DNA of 64,000 nt from Nonomuraea typhae (GTDB lineage: Bacteria; Actinomycetota; Actinomycetes; Streptosporangiales; Streptosporangiaceae), in NCBI RefSeq assembly GCF_009760925.1, contig NZ_VRLV01000004.1, positions 188,308 through 252,307 on the forward strand, read 5' to 3'. The notes beneath the pieces are model-generated. The model searched no databases and had not been told where the DNA came from. It saw only the letters and a list, made by a program, of their open reading frames with translations. Shown one piece after another: positions 1-8,927 of this stretch; the stretch's first letter is position 1; each line of letters begins with the position of its first letter. The position numbers and the translations under genes were made by a program.

Positions 1-722
1 AGCCGCGCCCGCACGAAGTTGACATCGGACACTCGCAGCGCGGCCATCTCGCCGAACCTGGCCCCCACAGACGCCTGGGTCATCGCGTAGGTCTTGGCCG
101 GGCGGTTGGGAAGGTGCGGCAGGAAGGCGTTGAACATCGCCATGTCCCAGGCGTGCTGCGGAGCTCGCTGGAAGGAGGGTGTCACCTGACCTTCCACCGG
201 ATTGTCGTCCCGGTAGCCGTCGTTCCGGGCCATCTTCATCAACGCCGACAGCGCGGAACGCACCACCTTCATCGAGGAAGCCGGAGCGCCGTCCTCCTCC
301 AGCTTCAGAAGGAGCCTTCGGATGTTCTCGCGCCGCAGTTCCGCCACCCGGAAGTCCCCGATCAGCGGAACCACGTGCCGGAACAGCACCGCCCGGTACT
401 GGAGCTTGGTGTTCGGAGTCACTCGGTGCTGCTCAAGGAAGATCGGAATGAACTCTTCCAGCGTCACCGTGGCCCGGAACTTGGGATCGGTGCCCATGAG
501 CGAGTCCGCGGCCTCCTCCATCTGCCTGGCGACCTCCAGTGCTCGGTCGTAGGAGTCGAAGGTGCCGGCGCTCTTGTACCGGTGGACCAGTCTTTTGATC
601 TTCTCGGTGGTCCCGTTGCCTCGCTCGACCACTTCTGTGACCCACTCGCCCTTAGGCTCGCGGTACATTCCGGTGTAACGGTCAGTGCCTCGCTTGCCAC
701 GGTTGGTCTTCACGTATGCCAT
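1..722 (-). CDS. Tyrosine recombinase/integrase, N-terminal 240 codons (cut by window edge)
   Basis: Reads from ATG at 722 leftward off the window without a stop, giving 240 codons. A GAGGGG ribosome-binding site lies 7 bases upstream of the ATG. The first ~80 residues look like a basic arm-binding domain, residues ~85-180 match the core-binding SAM-like domain (TLEEFIPIFLEQHRV, then MKVVRSALSALMKMA), and the catalytic domain begins near residue 190. Arg222 in GARFGEMAALRVSDV is the first catalytic arginine; the HxxR, His and Tyr lie outside the window. It is typical of integrases from actinobacterial phages and integrative elements. The partner element must lie mainly to the left, or this is a remnant, because housekeeping rny follows on the right and no excisionase sits between them. 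It is unrelated in detail to the integrase at 40345. Confidence 0.85.
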   Translation of the reverse strand, partial: MAYVKTNRGKRGTDRYTGMYREPKGEWVTEVVERGNGTTEKIKRLVHRYKSAGTFDSYDRALEVARQMEEAADSLMGTDPKFRATVTLEEFIPIFLEQHRVTPNTKLQYRAVLFRHVVPLIGDFRVAELRRENIRRLLLKLEEDGAPASSMKVVRSALSALMKMARNDGYRDDNPVEGQVTPSFQRAPQHAWDMAMFNAFLPHLPNRPAKTYAMTQASVGARFGEMAALRVSDVNFVRAR

Positions 723-1173
723 TGCCAGCCCCTCATTGCACGCTGTCGCGTGTCCGGTATGTGCACCTTAGGGACTCTTTGGCGGTAGAAATCTCGGTAG
801 AACGCGCCCGATCCGGCACCGCCCGGCACGCTCCGCCACGAGGGGGCAAATTGCCCTTGACCTGGGGTAGGAGTTGCTACGCGACGCCTGACCGTGAGCA
901 AACCCATGCTTGCTCGTGACTTGTTCGACGCATAACCTCGACGGCAGTGAGGAGTTACTCCGCGCAGCGCGGATTGCCATACCGGTGAACGACGTACGAA
1001 CGAGCTCGTGTGACCGAGACAGGCGAGGTGTCGGCTGGGTGAGCCGACGCCCGGTCGGTCTTGGCGTGATATCGGTACCTACGCCGATCGCTCTATCCGT
1101 GCAGCGCACGTGACCCCTCCCGTTTTTCAGGCCGCGTTTGGAAATCTTGTGACGCGAGGAGGGCGGGGAGCAC
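723..1173. other. Intergenic region between integrase and rny
   Basis: About 450 bases without a convincing gene. Visible structure: a 13-bp palindrome GGGCAAATTGCCC at 844-856, a GAGCAA/TTGCTC inverted repeat at 896-915, and a 7-bp stem with 5-nt loop (GTCGGCT/AGCCGAC) at 1030-1048. The junction between the left-hand integrated element and the chromosome may lie here, but the partner att copy would be outside the window. The rny promoter must lie in the right-hand part. The short frame at 910-1113 has no ribosome-binding site or recognisable product. Confidence 0.4.
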
Positions 1174-2811
1174 ATGGAGCCGCTGGTTGTGGTGCTGTTG
1201 GTGGCCGTGCTCCTCTTGGTGTTCGTGACCATCGCCACATTGGTGATCGTCCTGCGGCGCACGTCGGGTCAGGTCGCGCGTACGGCGAAGCCGTCCCCCG
1301 AGCAGTTGGCCGCCGTGCACGGTGAGCTGGAGCAGGCGCGGCAGGAGGCGGGCGAGATCCGGCAGAATGCGGAGGCGATCCGGCACAAGGCCGAGGCCGA
1401 CGCCCAGGAGATTCTGCGCAGATCTGAGCATGCGGCGGCGGGTGCGGCGCAGCTGCGGCAGGAGGTCGAGGAGCAGAGCCGCGTCCTCAAGTCCGAGGTG
1501 AAGGAGCTCCGCGCCGATCTCGAACGCCGGGAGGGCAGGCTGGCCGAGCGGGAGCAGCGGCTGGACGAGGAGGCGCGCCGCCAGAGCGAACGCGACAGGA
1601 AGCTGGCCGAGACCGAGACGGAGCTGGCCGGTCGCCGGGAGGAGCTGCTGCAGGTCGAGGACGAGCGGCGGGCCATCCTGGAGCGGGTGTCCGGTCTGAC
1701 GGCGGATCAGGCCAAGGCGGAGCTGGTCAAGGAGATCGAGAACCAGGCCAAGCGCGAGGCGGCGCTGATCATCCGGGAGATCGAGGGTGATGCCCGCAAG
1801 GAGGGCGAGAAGCGGGCTACCAAGATCGTGACGCTGGCCGTGCAGCGGGTGGCGGCCGAGCAGACGGCGGAGTCGGTCGTCAGTGTGCTGCATCTGCCGG
1901 GCGATGAGATGAAGGGCCGCATCATCGGGCGCGAGGGCCGCAACATCCGGGCGTTCGAGTCGACGACGGGTGTGAACCTCATCATCGACGACACCCCGGA
2001 GGCGGTGCTCCTGTCGTGTTTTGACCCCGTGCGCAGGGAGACGGCGAGGCTGACGCTGGAGAAACTCGTCCTGGACGGCCGCATCCATCCCCAGCGCATC
2101 GAGGAGGCCCACGACCGTAGCCGCCAGGAGGTGGCGGACCTGTGTGCCCGGGCCGGCGAGGACGCCCTGGTCGAGCTGGGCATCACCGACATGCACCCCG
2201 AGCTGACCCTGCTCCTCGGGCAGCTCCGCTACCGCACCTCCTACGGGCAGAACGTGCTCAAGCACCTGATCGAATCCGCCCACATCGCGGGCATCATGGC
2301 GGCCGAGCTGAAGATGGACCAGACGCTGATGAAGCGCTGCGCCCTGCTCCACGACATCGGCAAGGCGCTGACCCACGAGGTGGAGGGCTCCCACGCGCTG
2401 ATCGGCGCGGAGATCGCCCGCCGCTACGGCGAGTCCGAGGACGTGGTCCACGCCATCGAGGCCCACCACAACGAGGTCGAGGTCCGCACGGTCGAGGCCG
2501 TGCTCACGCAGGCTGCCGACGCCATCTCCGGCAGCCGCCCCGGCGCCCGCCGCGAATCCCTGGAGGCGTACGTCAAGCGGCTGGAGCGCCTGGAGGAGAT
2601 CGCCCAGTCGTACGACGGCGTGGACAAGGTCTTCGCCATGCAGGCCGGCCGCGAGATCCGCGTCATGGTGAAGCCGGACGCCATCGACGACATCCAGGCC
2701 CAGGTGATCGCCCGCGACGTGGCCAAGCAGGTCGAGGAGGAGCTCACCTACCCGGGCCAGATCCGCATCACCGTCGTCCGCGAATCCCGCGCCACGGAGT
2801 TCGCCCGCTAG
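1174..2811 (+). CDS. rny: Ribonuclease Y
   Basis: 545 aa, near the family's usual ~520. It is a membrane-anchored endoribonuclease of mRNA decay. Residues 4-28 form a single transmembrane helix ([15 protein letters not shown]). Residues ~45-210 are a charged coiled coil. A KH RNA-binding domain starts near Met246 ([18 protein letters not shown], with the GxxG loop). The HD domain carries His393-Asp394 in ALLHDIGKA, the metal-binding pair that gives the family its name, followed by a conserved EAHHNEVE segment. Start chosen at ATG 1174, with GGAGG/GGGG directly upstream. It stands alone, convergent with the tetR-like gene that follows. Nothing looks truncated. Confidence 0.97.
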   Translation: MEPLVVVLLVAVLLLVFVTIATLVIVLRRTSGQVARTAKPSPEQLAAVHGELEQARQEAGEIRQNAEAIRHKAEADAQEILRRSEHAAAGAAQLRQEVEEQSRVLKSEVKELRADLERREGRLAEREQRLDEEARRQSERDRKLAETETELAGRREELLQVEDERRAILERVSGLTADQAKAELVKEIENQAKREAALIIREIEGDARKEGEKRATKIVTLAVQRVAAEQTAESVVSVLHLPGDEMKGRIIGREGRNIRAFESTTGVNLIIDDTPEAVLLSCFDPVRRETARLTLEKLVLDGRIHPQRIEEAHDRSRQEVADLCARAGEDALVELGITDMHPELTLLLGQLRYRTSYGQNVLKHLIESAHIAGIMAAELKMDQTLMKRCALLHDIGKALTHEVEGSHALIGAEIARRYGESEDVVHAIEAHHNEVEVRTVEAVLTQAADAISGSRPGARRESLEAYVKRLERLEEIAQSYDGVDKVFAMQAGREIRVMVKPDAIDDIQAQVIARDVAKQVEEELTYPGQIRITVVRESRATEFAR

Positions 2812-2865
2812 AACCTCACTCCCCTGTACGGCGGAGCCGCCGCCGCGGGAACCGGAACCAAAGGG

Positions 2866-3486
2866 CTACCCGGTCCGGAACGCGGTGAGCAGCCGCTCGG
2901 CCTCCATGGCCAGGGCCGGCAGGGCGGCGGCCGGATCCGGGGACCGGGCCAGGAGCATGCCCGCCTCGCACAGGGCCCCGAACATCAGCTGGGCCCGGAT
3001 CGCCGTCGCATCCACTCCCGGCTCATCCTCCTCCGGAACCCCGATGGCCGCCCGGAGGCCGGTGAGGAGGACGCGGAGCGTGTGGGCGTACTGGATCTCC
3101 CTGACCTCCGCCCACCCCAGGACCGAGGGTGCGTCCAGCAGCACGATCCGCCGGAATCCGGGATCCAGGCAGCGCTCCAGGAAGGTACGGCAGCCGAGGC
3201 GCAGCGCGGCCCAGGGGTCGGGGGTGGTGGCGGCGACCTGTTCGAGGCGGCCGGCGATCTCCTCCTGCTCGCGGGTGAACGCGGCGCGGAACAGCCCGGG
3301 TTTCCCGTCGAAGTGGTGGTAGGCGGCGCCTTTGGTGACGCCGGCGGTGGCGGCGACGGCGTCGATGGACGTGGCGGCGTAGCCGTACGCGCCGAACAGT
3401 GTCCGCGCCGCGCCGATCAGCTGCGACGTGGTCGTGTCCGAGCGCTCCGCCTGTGTGCGGCGCGGCGTCATTCTCGTGCTCCCCAT
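2866..3486 (-). CDS. TetR-family transcriptional repressor
   Basis: About 206 aa from ATG 3486 (MGSTRMTPRRTQ), with ATG 3471 as an alternative. A longer frame reaches 3585 but would translate through both operators, so it is rejected. The N-terminal helix-turn-helix is clear: LIGAARTLFGAYGYAATSIDAVAATAGVTKGAAYHHFDGKPGLF. The C-terminal half is a typical helical ligand domain with no recognisable ligand signature. It is divergent from the two-gene oxidoreductase operon at 3560-5444, with tandem inverted repeats between them. The simplest inference is autorepression plus control of that operon. The inducer is unknown. Confidence 0.93.
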   Translation of the reverse strand: MGSTRMTPRRTQAERSDTTTSQLIGAARTLFGAYGYAATSIDAVAATAGVTKGAAYHHFDGKPGLFRAAFTREQEEIAGRLEQVAATTPDPWAALRLGCRTFLERCLDPGFRRIVLLDAPSVLGWAEVREIQYAHTLRVLLTGLRAAIGVPEEDEPGVDATAIRAQLMFGALCEAGMLLARSPDPAAALPALAMEAERLLTAFRTG

Positions 3487-3490
3487 TGAC

Positions 3491-3545
3491 TTACATACTC
3501 GCGGTACGTAACTTCGAACCACAGTTACATACCGACAGTATGAAA
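3491..3545. promoter_or_regulatory. Two tandem TetR-type operators in a divergent promoter
   Basis: Site 1 (3491-3511) is TTACATAC-N5-GTACGTAA. Site 2 (3525-3545) is TTACATAC-N5-GTATGAAA. Each is an inverted repeat with 7 of 8 arm positions matching, and the left arm TTACATAC is identical in both. The centres are 34 bp apart, about three helical turns. They lie between the regulator start (3486) and the GTG at 3560, where a repressor would block both promoters. Assignment to the adjacent TetR protein is inference. Confidence 0.75.
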
Positions 3546-3559
3546 CATGGAGGTGGGCC

Positions 3560-4597
3560 GTGTCCCCTCGTACGAACATCGCCATTTATGGGGCAAGCGG
3601 GCACACCGGGCGGCTGGTTGCCCGGGAGCTCGCGGCGCGCGGCCGGGAGGTCGTCCTGGCCGGTCGCGATGGAGGAAAGTTGAAGGCGCTGGCCGATGAA
3701 CTCGGTGGCGCGCAGGTGCGGCAGGTCGCCCTCGACGACGAGCGGGGGCTGCGGGAACTGGCCGGTGAGGCGGGCGTGCTGGTGCACTGTGCCGGGCCGT
3801 TCACGCACACCGGACGGCAGGTCGCGCGGGCCGCCGCCGACGGCGGGTGCCACTACGTCGATCATGCGCTGGAGCAGCATCACACCGCCTGGATGTTCGA
3901 CGAGATGGGACCGCGTGCCCGGGCGGCGGGCATCACCATGGTCACCGCGATGAGCTTCTACGGCGGGCTCGGCGACCTGCTCGCGGGCGCCGTGGCCGCG
4001 GGCATGAGCGGCATCGAGCGGGTGACCGTGGCCTACGCGGTCAGCGACTGGATGCTGACCGCCGGTGCCAAGAGCACCGCCGAGCTGCTGTTCGCCGACA
4101 CCCGGCGCATCACCTACACCGGCGGCGCCTTCCACGTCGGGGACCTCGAGCCGCGCAACGCCGTCTACCCGTTTCCGCCGCCGCTGGGGCCGCGCACGAT
4201 GATCGCGCCCATTCCGTCCTCCGACGTGGTGACCATCCCCCGGCATGTCCGGGCCGGGCGGGTGGAGGCGCAGCTCACCGCGGACACGTTCACCGACGAG
4301 CGCGCGTTCACCAGCGAACACGTCGACGCCGCCACCCGCGCCGGGTCGAGGTTCACCGTGGCGGTCCAGGTGGTCACCGCCGACGGCAACCGCGCCGGGC
4401 AGGCCGCCGGGCACGACCTGTGGCGGGAGAGCGCGCTGGCCTCGGTGGAGGCCGCGGTCCGGCTCGTGGATGCCGAAGCCGGCGGCGGCGGCCCCGGCCC
4501 GGGCGTGTACGGCCCGGCCGAGGCGTTCGCGGCCGAGCCGTTCCTGCGTGACCTGGAGCGCCTCGGCCTGTTCACCCTCACCCTCCCCACCTCCTGA
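3560..4597 (+). CDS. Saccharopine dehydrogenase-like NAD(P)-binding oxidoreductase
   Basis: 345 aa from GTG 3560, preceded by GGAGGTGGG. The N-terminal Rossmann motif is plain: IAIYGASGHTGRLVARELAARGREVVLAGRD. The rest resembles the 'saccharopine dehydrogenase NADP-binding' / trans-acting enoyl reductase superfamily rather than true lysine-pathway enzymes, so the substrate cannot be named. It is the first gene of an operon with the NmrA-like gene 16 bases downstream, under the divergent TetR repressor. Such pairs commonly respond to a small electrophile or xenobiotic; that is inference only. Confidence 0.85.
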   Translation: MSPRTNIAIYGASGHTGRLVARELAARGREVVLAGRDGGKLKALADELGGAQVRQVALDDERGLRELAGEAGVLVHCAGPFTHTGRQVARAAADGGCHYVDHALEQHHTAWMFDEMGPRARAAGITMVTAMSFYGGLGDLLAGAVAAGMSGIERVTVAYAVSDWMLTAGAKSTAELLFADTRRITYTGGAFHVGDLEPRNAVYPFPPPLGPRTMIAPIPSSDVVTIPRHVRAGRVEAQLTADTFTDERAFTSEHVDAATRAGSRFTVAVQVVTADGNRAGQAAGHDLWRESALASVEAAVRLVDAEAGGGGPGPGVYGPAEAFAAEPFLRDLERLGLFTLTLPTS

Positions 4598-4613
4598 GAC
4601 GAAGGACTCGACG

Positions 4614-5444
4614 ATGATCCTGGTAACCGGCGCCGCGGGCGGCGCCCAGGGGGCCACCGGCAGGCTGGTCACCGAACTGCTGCTGGAGCGCGGACACCGG
4701 GTGCGGGCCTTCGTCCGCGCCGACGACCACCGCGCGCAGGAGCTCACGAAGCTGGGCGCCGAGGTCGTGACCGGCGACCTGCGCGAGATCACCCAGGTAC
4801 GGCCGGCCCTGGCCGGCATCACGCGGGCGTACTTCACCTACCCGGTCACCGCGGGCCTTCTGGAGGCGACGGCGGCGTTCGCGGCGGCGGCGAAGGAGGC
4901 GGGCGTGGCCCGCGTGGTGGAGGTGTCGCAGCTGGACGCCTCCCCGGTGGCAGGCACGCCGCGCATGCGCCGCCACTGGCTGTCGGAGCAGGTCTTCGAC
5001 TGGGCCGGAGTCGGCGCGGTGCACCTGCGGGCGGCGGTCTTCTTCGAGAACCTCCGGGTGGCCGCGGACGAGCGCGAGCTCGCCCTCCCGCTGGGACCGC
5101 CGGAGACCCGGATCCCGCTCATCGCCGCCGAGGACGTGGCGCGGGTGGCGGCCGGGCTCCTGGACGAGGAGGGCCCGGTCGAGGCGGTGGTCCCGCTCAC
5201 GGGGCAGATGGCGACGATCGGGGAGGCGGCCGCGGCGCTGGGCAAGGAGTACGTGGACGTGGCCCCGGACGTGTGGGAGGAACGGGCCCACGAGCGCTAC
5301 CGGGACCCGTACGCGGTCGAGCACCTCAGTCACCTGTGGGCGATCTTCCGCTTCATCGGCTCCGGCGACCACCCGCTCTACCGTGTCACCGACGTGATCC
5401 GGCGCGTCGGAGGACGCCCGCCGCGCACGATCCGGGGTGGCTAG
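4614..5444 (+). CDS. NmrA-like NAD(P)-binding protein
   Basis: 276 aa starting at ATG 4614 with AAGGA upstream; the open frame to the left is not coding. The start MILVTGAAGGAQGATGRLVTELLLERGHRVRAFVR is a classic NmrA/atypical-SDR nucleotide-binding motif, followed by VRALP-type and VVEVSQLDA segments seen in NAD(P)H:quinone reductase-like or redox-sensor members. There is no YxxxK catalytic pair, which is usual for NmrA proteins. It is co-transcribed with the upstream oxidoreductase. Its stop overlaps the convergent S9 peptidase stop by 4 bases (5441-5444). Confidence 0.88.
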   Translation: MILVTGAAGGAQGATGRLVTELLLERGHRVRAFVRADDHRAQELTKLGAEVVTGDLREITQVRPALAGITRAYFTYPVTAGLLEATAAFAAAAKEAGVARVVEVSQLDASPVAGTPRMRRHWLSEQVFDWAGVGAVHLRAAVFFENLRVAADERELALPLGPPETRIPLIAAEDVARVAAGLLDEEGPVEAVVPLTGQMATIGEAAAALGKEYVDVAPDVWEERAHERYRDPYAVEHLSHLWAIFRFIGSGDHPLYRVTDVIRRVGGRPPRTIRGG

Positions 5445-7267
5445 GCGAAGATCTGCTGGTAGAAGGCGAGCTCGGCGGCCAGGGCGGCGGTGCGCGTCTC
5501 GGCCCGCCGGAAGCCATGGGATTCGCCCTCGAACGCCAGATACGTGCACGGGACGCCACGCTCCGACAACGCGTCGGCGAACGCGCTCGACTGCTCCGGC
5601 GGCACGATCGGATCCTCGAGCCCCTGCAGCAGCAGCATCGGGCACGACACCCCGCCCACCAAGGCGAGGGGCTCACGCGTGGGATAGACGGACTCGTCCG
5701 AGCCGACGAGCCAGTCCATGTAGCGTGATTCGAAGTCGTGGGTGTGCTCGATGAGCGGGGCCAGCGCGCTGACGCCGTAGTAGGAGACGCCGCCGGCGAA
5801 CACGTCGGAGCGGCAGCAGGCCGCCATGACCGTCCAGCCGCCCGCGCTGCCGCCGCGTACCGCGATCCGGGCGGGGTCGGCCAGGCCCTCGGCGGCCAGC
5901 CATTCGGCGGCGGCCACGGTGTCCTCGACGTCGACGATGCCCCACTGGCCCTTCAGCCGGTCGCGGTAGGCGCGGCCGTACGCGCTGGAGCCGCCGTAGT
6001 TGACGTCGAGCACGCCGATGCCGCGCGAGGTGAAGAACGCCTTCTCGAGGTCGAGCTCCGACTGCGCGTGGCCGGTGGGGCCGCCGTGCACGAACACCAC
6101 GTACGGCGTCGCCCCCTCGTGCCGGACCGCGGGGTTGGCCGCCGGGTACAGGAAGGCGTGCACGTGCCGCCCGAACCGGCCCTGGAACTCCACGGCTCGC
6201 GGCGTGGGCAGGTACGCGACGTCCGGCAGTTCGTCGATGCCGCGGCGCAGCGCCTCCACCCGGCCGGTGACGGTGTCGACCCGGACCACCGAGCGCGGGA
6301 CGGCGCCGCCGTACCCGAGGCCGACCAGAGAAGGGCCGTCGGCGGCGAGCTTGGGCTCCCAGCCGTCGTAGGGGACGTCGAGATCGGCGAGCTCGCCGCT
6401 GCCGGGGTCGAGCACGGCCAGGCGCAGGTTGCCGCGGCCGTGCACGACGGCCAGCCGCCCGTCGCCGAGGACCAGGTACGGCCGGCCGCCCAGCATCCAC
6501 AGCGGCCAGGCGAACTCCTCCTCGGCGGGGAACAACGCCTGTGAGGAGGTGCCGTACATGCTGATCTGGTACAGGTTCCACCAGCCGGACCAGTCGGAGA
6601 CCAGGTAGAGGTGCTGGTCGTCCTTCCACTGCGGGGCGAGGACGGATTCCGACTGGCTGCCCTTGACCGTCCAGGAGACGCGGTCCTCGAGGCGGAGCAC
6701 GCGCAGCTCGGTGCCGTTCCAGGGCATGCGCGGATGGTTCCAGCAGATGTAGGCGAGGTGGCGGCCGTCGGGGGAGAGGGCGGGGGAGGCGAAGAAGTCG
6801 GAGCCGGTGACCCATTCGACCGGGGCGCCACCGCTTAAGGGGACGGAGACGATGTCACGCACGACCTTGCCGTCGCCGCTGTGGCGTTCGCGCACGCACC
6901 AGATCTGGTCGTCGCGGACGAGCATGTCGGCGTAGCGGGCGTCGTCGGCGGGGGTGAGCGGCCGTGGGCCGGCGCCGTCGAGGAGGTAGATGCGCTGGTC
7001 GGCGTGATGGGTGAAGACGATCTTCGCGTCGGGGGTGACGGCGTAGGGACGCCCGCCGTACTCGTGGACGCGGGTGCGCGCGTTCCACGGGGCGGGCAGC
7101 AGCTCGCGGCGGGTGCCGTCGGCGGCCCTGTGCATGATCGTCGTGCGGCCGCCCTCGTCGGGGCGGTCCTCGGTCCACCACACCTGGCCGGACTGGGCGC
7201 TGGGCCAGCCCAGCCGCAGACCCGCGCGCGCGACGTCGGTGGTGGTGATGGGGGATGGCCACGGCAT
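5441..7267 (-). CDS. S9 family prolyl oligopeptidase-type peptidase
   Basis: 608 aa from ATG 7267 (MPWPSPITTTDVARAG). An N-terminal region of about 340 residues has WD/propeller-like repeats (e.g. LSPDGRHLAYICWNHPRMPW), followed by an alpha/beta-hydrolase domain. The catalytic triad is visible: Ser474 in GGSAGGWTV, Asp552 in LEDPIVPPEQS, His584 in ESHGFRR. No signal peptide, so probably a cytoplasmic dipeptidyl/acyl-aminoacyl peptidase. Same strand as gluD upstream but separated from it by a strong terminator hairpin (7295-7328), so it needs its own promoter. The specificity cannot be read from sequence. Confidence 0.93.
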   Translation of the reverse strand: MPWPSPITTTDVARAGLRLGWPSAQSGQVWWTEDRPDEGGRTTIMHRAADGTRRELLPAPWNARTRVHEYGGRPYAVTPDAKIVFTHHADQRIYLLDGAGPRPLTPADDARYADMLVRDDQIWCVRERHSGDGKVVRDIVSVPLSGGAPVEWVTGSDFFASPALSPDGRHLAYICWNHPRMPWNGTELRVLRLEDRVSWTVKGSQSESVLAPQWKDDQHLYLVSDWSGWWNLYQISMYGTSSQALFPAEEEFAWPLWMLGGRPYLVLGDGRLAVVHGRGNLRLAVLDPGSGELADLDVPYDGWEPKLAADGPSLVGLGYGGAVPRSVVRVDTVTGRVEALRRGIDELPDVAYLPTPRAVEFQGRFGRHVHAFLYPAANPAVRHEGATPYVVFVHGGPTGHAQSELDLEKAFFTSRGIGVLDVNYGGSSAYGRAYRDRLKGQWGIVDVEDTVAAAEWLAAEGLADPARIAVRGGSAGGWTVMAACCRSDVFAGGVSYYGVSALAPLIEHTHDFESRYMDWLVGSDESVYPTREPLALVGGVSCPMLLLQGLEDPIVPPEQSSAFADALSERGVPCTYLAFEGESHGFRRAETRTAALAAELAFYQQIFA

Positions 7268-7294
7268 AGCCGCATCCTGCCGGAAAACGGCCGC

Positions 7295-7328
7295 ACGTGA
7301 GGGGTGGTCTCGCGTAACCACCCCTCAC
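7295..7328 (-). terminator. Terminator downstream of gluD
   Basis: Perfect 13-bp stem CGTGAGGGGTGGT / ACCACCCCTCACG with an 8-nt loop, 10 bases beyond the gluD stop. No T-tract, as is common for high-GC actinomycetes. It separates the glutamate transporter operon from the downstream S9 peptidase gene. Confidence 0.8.
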
Positions 7329-7338
7329 GACGGACGGC

Positions 7339-8199
7339 TCAGCCCATCTCCTCGGCCAGGGAGACCGGCTTGGCCGCGGTCTTGCGGCTGCGCCGGCTGC
7401 GCTTCTCCAGCCAGTTGGCGAACCAGCTGAGCAGCATGTTGAGCCCGATGTAGAAGACGCCGATGAAGATGGCCGCGACCAGCTTCGTGCCGAAGTGCAC
7501 CGAGGGCAGGATCTTGAAGCCCATGTTGAGCAGATCGACATAGGTGATGATGTAGCCCAGCGCGGTGTCCTTGAGCAGGACGACGAGCTGGCTGACGACC
7601 GCGGGCATCATCGCGGTCAGCGCCTGCGGCAGCAGGATCAGGCGCATCACGCCGCTCTTGCGCAGGCCGATGGCGTAGGCCGCCTCCGCCTGCCCCTTGG
7701 GCACGGCCAGCACGCCGGCGCGCACGACCTCGGCCAGCACCGAGCCGTTGTACAGCGTTAGACCGATCACCACGGCCAGCAGGCCGTAGTCGCCGCCGCC
7801 GAAGAGCTCGGGTGCCAGGAACCAGATGAAGAAGATCAGCAGCAGCAGCGGGATGGCGCGGAAGACCTCCACGATCCAGCCGGCCGGATACCTGATCCAC
7901 TTGTGGTCGGAGAGCCTGGCCAGGCCGAAGACCGCGCCGAAGACCAGGGCCATGGCCGAGGCGAGCGCCGCCGCGGTCAGCGTGCCCAGGACGCCGGGGA
8001 TGAGGTATTCGCTCCACGTCGTCCACGTGAAGAACGGCGACCAGATGTCGCTGGAGAACTGGTTCTTCTCGTTCAGCTTGTAGACGACGAACGCGCCGGC
8101 CCCCAGCAGGGCGACGACCGTGATCAGCGTGTACAGGTTGTTGCGCAGCCGCGCCCGGGGGCCCGGCGCGTCGTACAGGACCGTGGCCTGGTTGCTCAT
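7339..8199 (-). CDS. gluD: Glutamate ABC transporter permease GluD
   Basis: 286 aa; start ATG overlaps the gluC stop in an ATGA. It is a polar amino acid permease of the His/Glu/Gln family with about five membrane helices; the first is near residues 24-44 (LITVVALLGAGAFVVYKL). It has the ABC-interaction EAA-like loop (EVVRAGVLAVPKGQAEAAYAIGLRKS). The N-terminus has a short cytoplasmic extension and the C-terminus is basic (RRSRRSRKTAAK), as in corynebacterial GluD. It should pair with GluC in the membrane and take substrate from lipoprotein GluB, powered by GluA. Last gene of the operon. Confidence 0.92.
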   Translation of the reverse strand: MSNQATVLYDAPGPRARLRNNLYTLITVVALLGAGAFVVYKLNEKNQFSSDIWSPFFTWTTWSEYLIPGVLGTLTAAALASAMALVFGAVFGLARLSDHKWIRYPAGWIVEVFRAIPLLLLIFFIWFLAPELFGGGDYGLLAVVIGLTLYNGSVLAEVVRAGVLAVPKGQAEAAYAIGLRKSGVMRLILLPQALTAMMPAVVSQLVVLLKDTALGYIITYVDLLNMGFKILPSVHFGTKLVAAIFIGVFYIGLNMLLSWFANWLEKRSRRSRKTAAKPVSLAEEMG

Positions 8200-8864
8200 C
8201 GGGCCACCGCCAATCTCCTGGACAGCCAGCCGGCGAACCAGCCGATCGGCAGCGTGACCGCCATGAAGGCGATGATGATCCCGATGAACATCGGAATCGA
8301 CACGCCGGTGGTGTCGAAGATCTCATACATCTCGAAGGCCGAGTCGGCCAGGAGGCCGCCCGCCTGCGCGACCGTGGTGTTCTTGATCAGCGCGATGATG
8401 ACGCTGCCCAGCGGGGCGATGACCGCGCGGAACGCCTGCGGCAGGATGATCAGCCGCAGCGTCTGCATGAAGGTCAGCCCGACCGCCCGCGCCGCCTCGG
8501 CCTGGCCCATGGGCACGGTGTTGATGCCCGCGCGCAGCGCCTCGCAGACGAACGTCGAGGCGTAGATCGACATCGCCATGACGACCAGCCAGAAGGCGTT
8601 GTCGTACGGCTCCTGCGAGAAGATCAGCCCGAGCGTGTCGCTGAGACCCAGGGCGCTGAAGGCCAGCAGCAGGGTGAGGGGCGTGTTCCTGACGACGTTG
8701 ACGATCACCGTGCCCGCGCCGCGCAGGACCGGGATCGGGGAGACCCGCATCGCCACGAGGATCGTGCCCAGGATCAGGGCCAGGACCGTGCAGATCGCCG
8801 ACAGCTGCAGGTTGACCAGGAAGCCCTGGAAGAGCTGGGGGCCATATTCAATGAGTTCGTCCAT
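8196..8864 (-). CDS. gluC: Glutamate ABC transporter permease GluC
   Basis: 222 aa from ATG 8864, with GTGGAG 5 bases upstream; ATG 8879 is a possible but weaker start. Polar amino acid permease with the conserved EALRAGINTVPMGQAEAARAVGLT loop that contacts the ATPase. Hydrophobic segments at about residues 20-40, 60-80 and 175-205. Preceded by a hairpin separating it from gluB and followed by gluD with a 4-bp overlap. Confidence 0.92.
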   Translation of the reverse strand: MDELIEYGPQLFQGFLVNLQLSAICTVLALILGTILVAMRVSPIPVLRGAGTVIVNVVRNTPLTLLLAFSALGLSDTLGLIFSQEPYDNAFWLVVMAMSIYASTFVCEALRAGINTVPMGQAEAARAVGLTFMQTLRLIILPQAFRAVIAPLGSVIIALIKNTTVAQAGGLLADSAFEMYEIFDTTGVSIPMFIGIIIAFMAVTLPIGWFAGWLSRRLAVAR

Positions 8865-8886
8865 GGTGCTCCACCGCATAGAGCAG

Positions 8887-8911
8887 CGGCGGCCGGTTTC
8901 CCCGGCCGCCG
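8887..8911 (-). promoter_or_regulatory. Intercistronic hairpin between gluB and gluC
   Basis: Perfect 10-bp GC stem (CGGCGGCCGG / CCGGCCGCCG) with a 5-nt loop in the 63-base gap after gluB. In binding-protein transporter operons such a structure typically attenuates read-through or protects the upstream message, so the binding protein exceeds the permeases. That role here is inferred. Confidence 0.6.
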
Positions 8912-8927
8912 CGGCGTGGGCGTGTTC

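Noticed and set aside
910..1113. 67-codon open frame before rny
   Set aside because: No ribosome-binding site, no family resemblance, and it overlaps likely promoter sequence.
3487..3585. N-terminal extension of the TetR protein
   Set aside because: It would be translated through both operator palindromes and overlap the divergent gene start.
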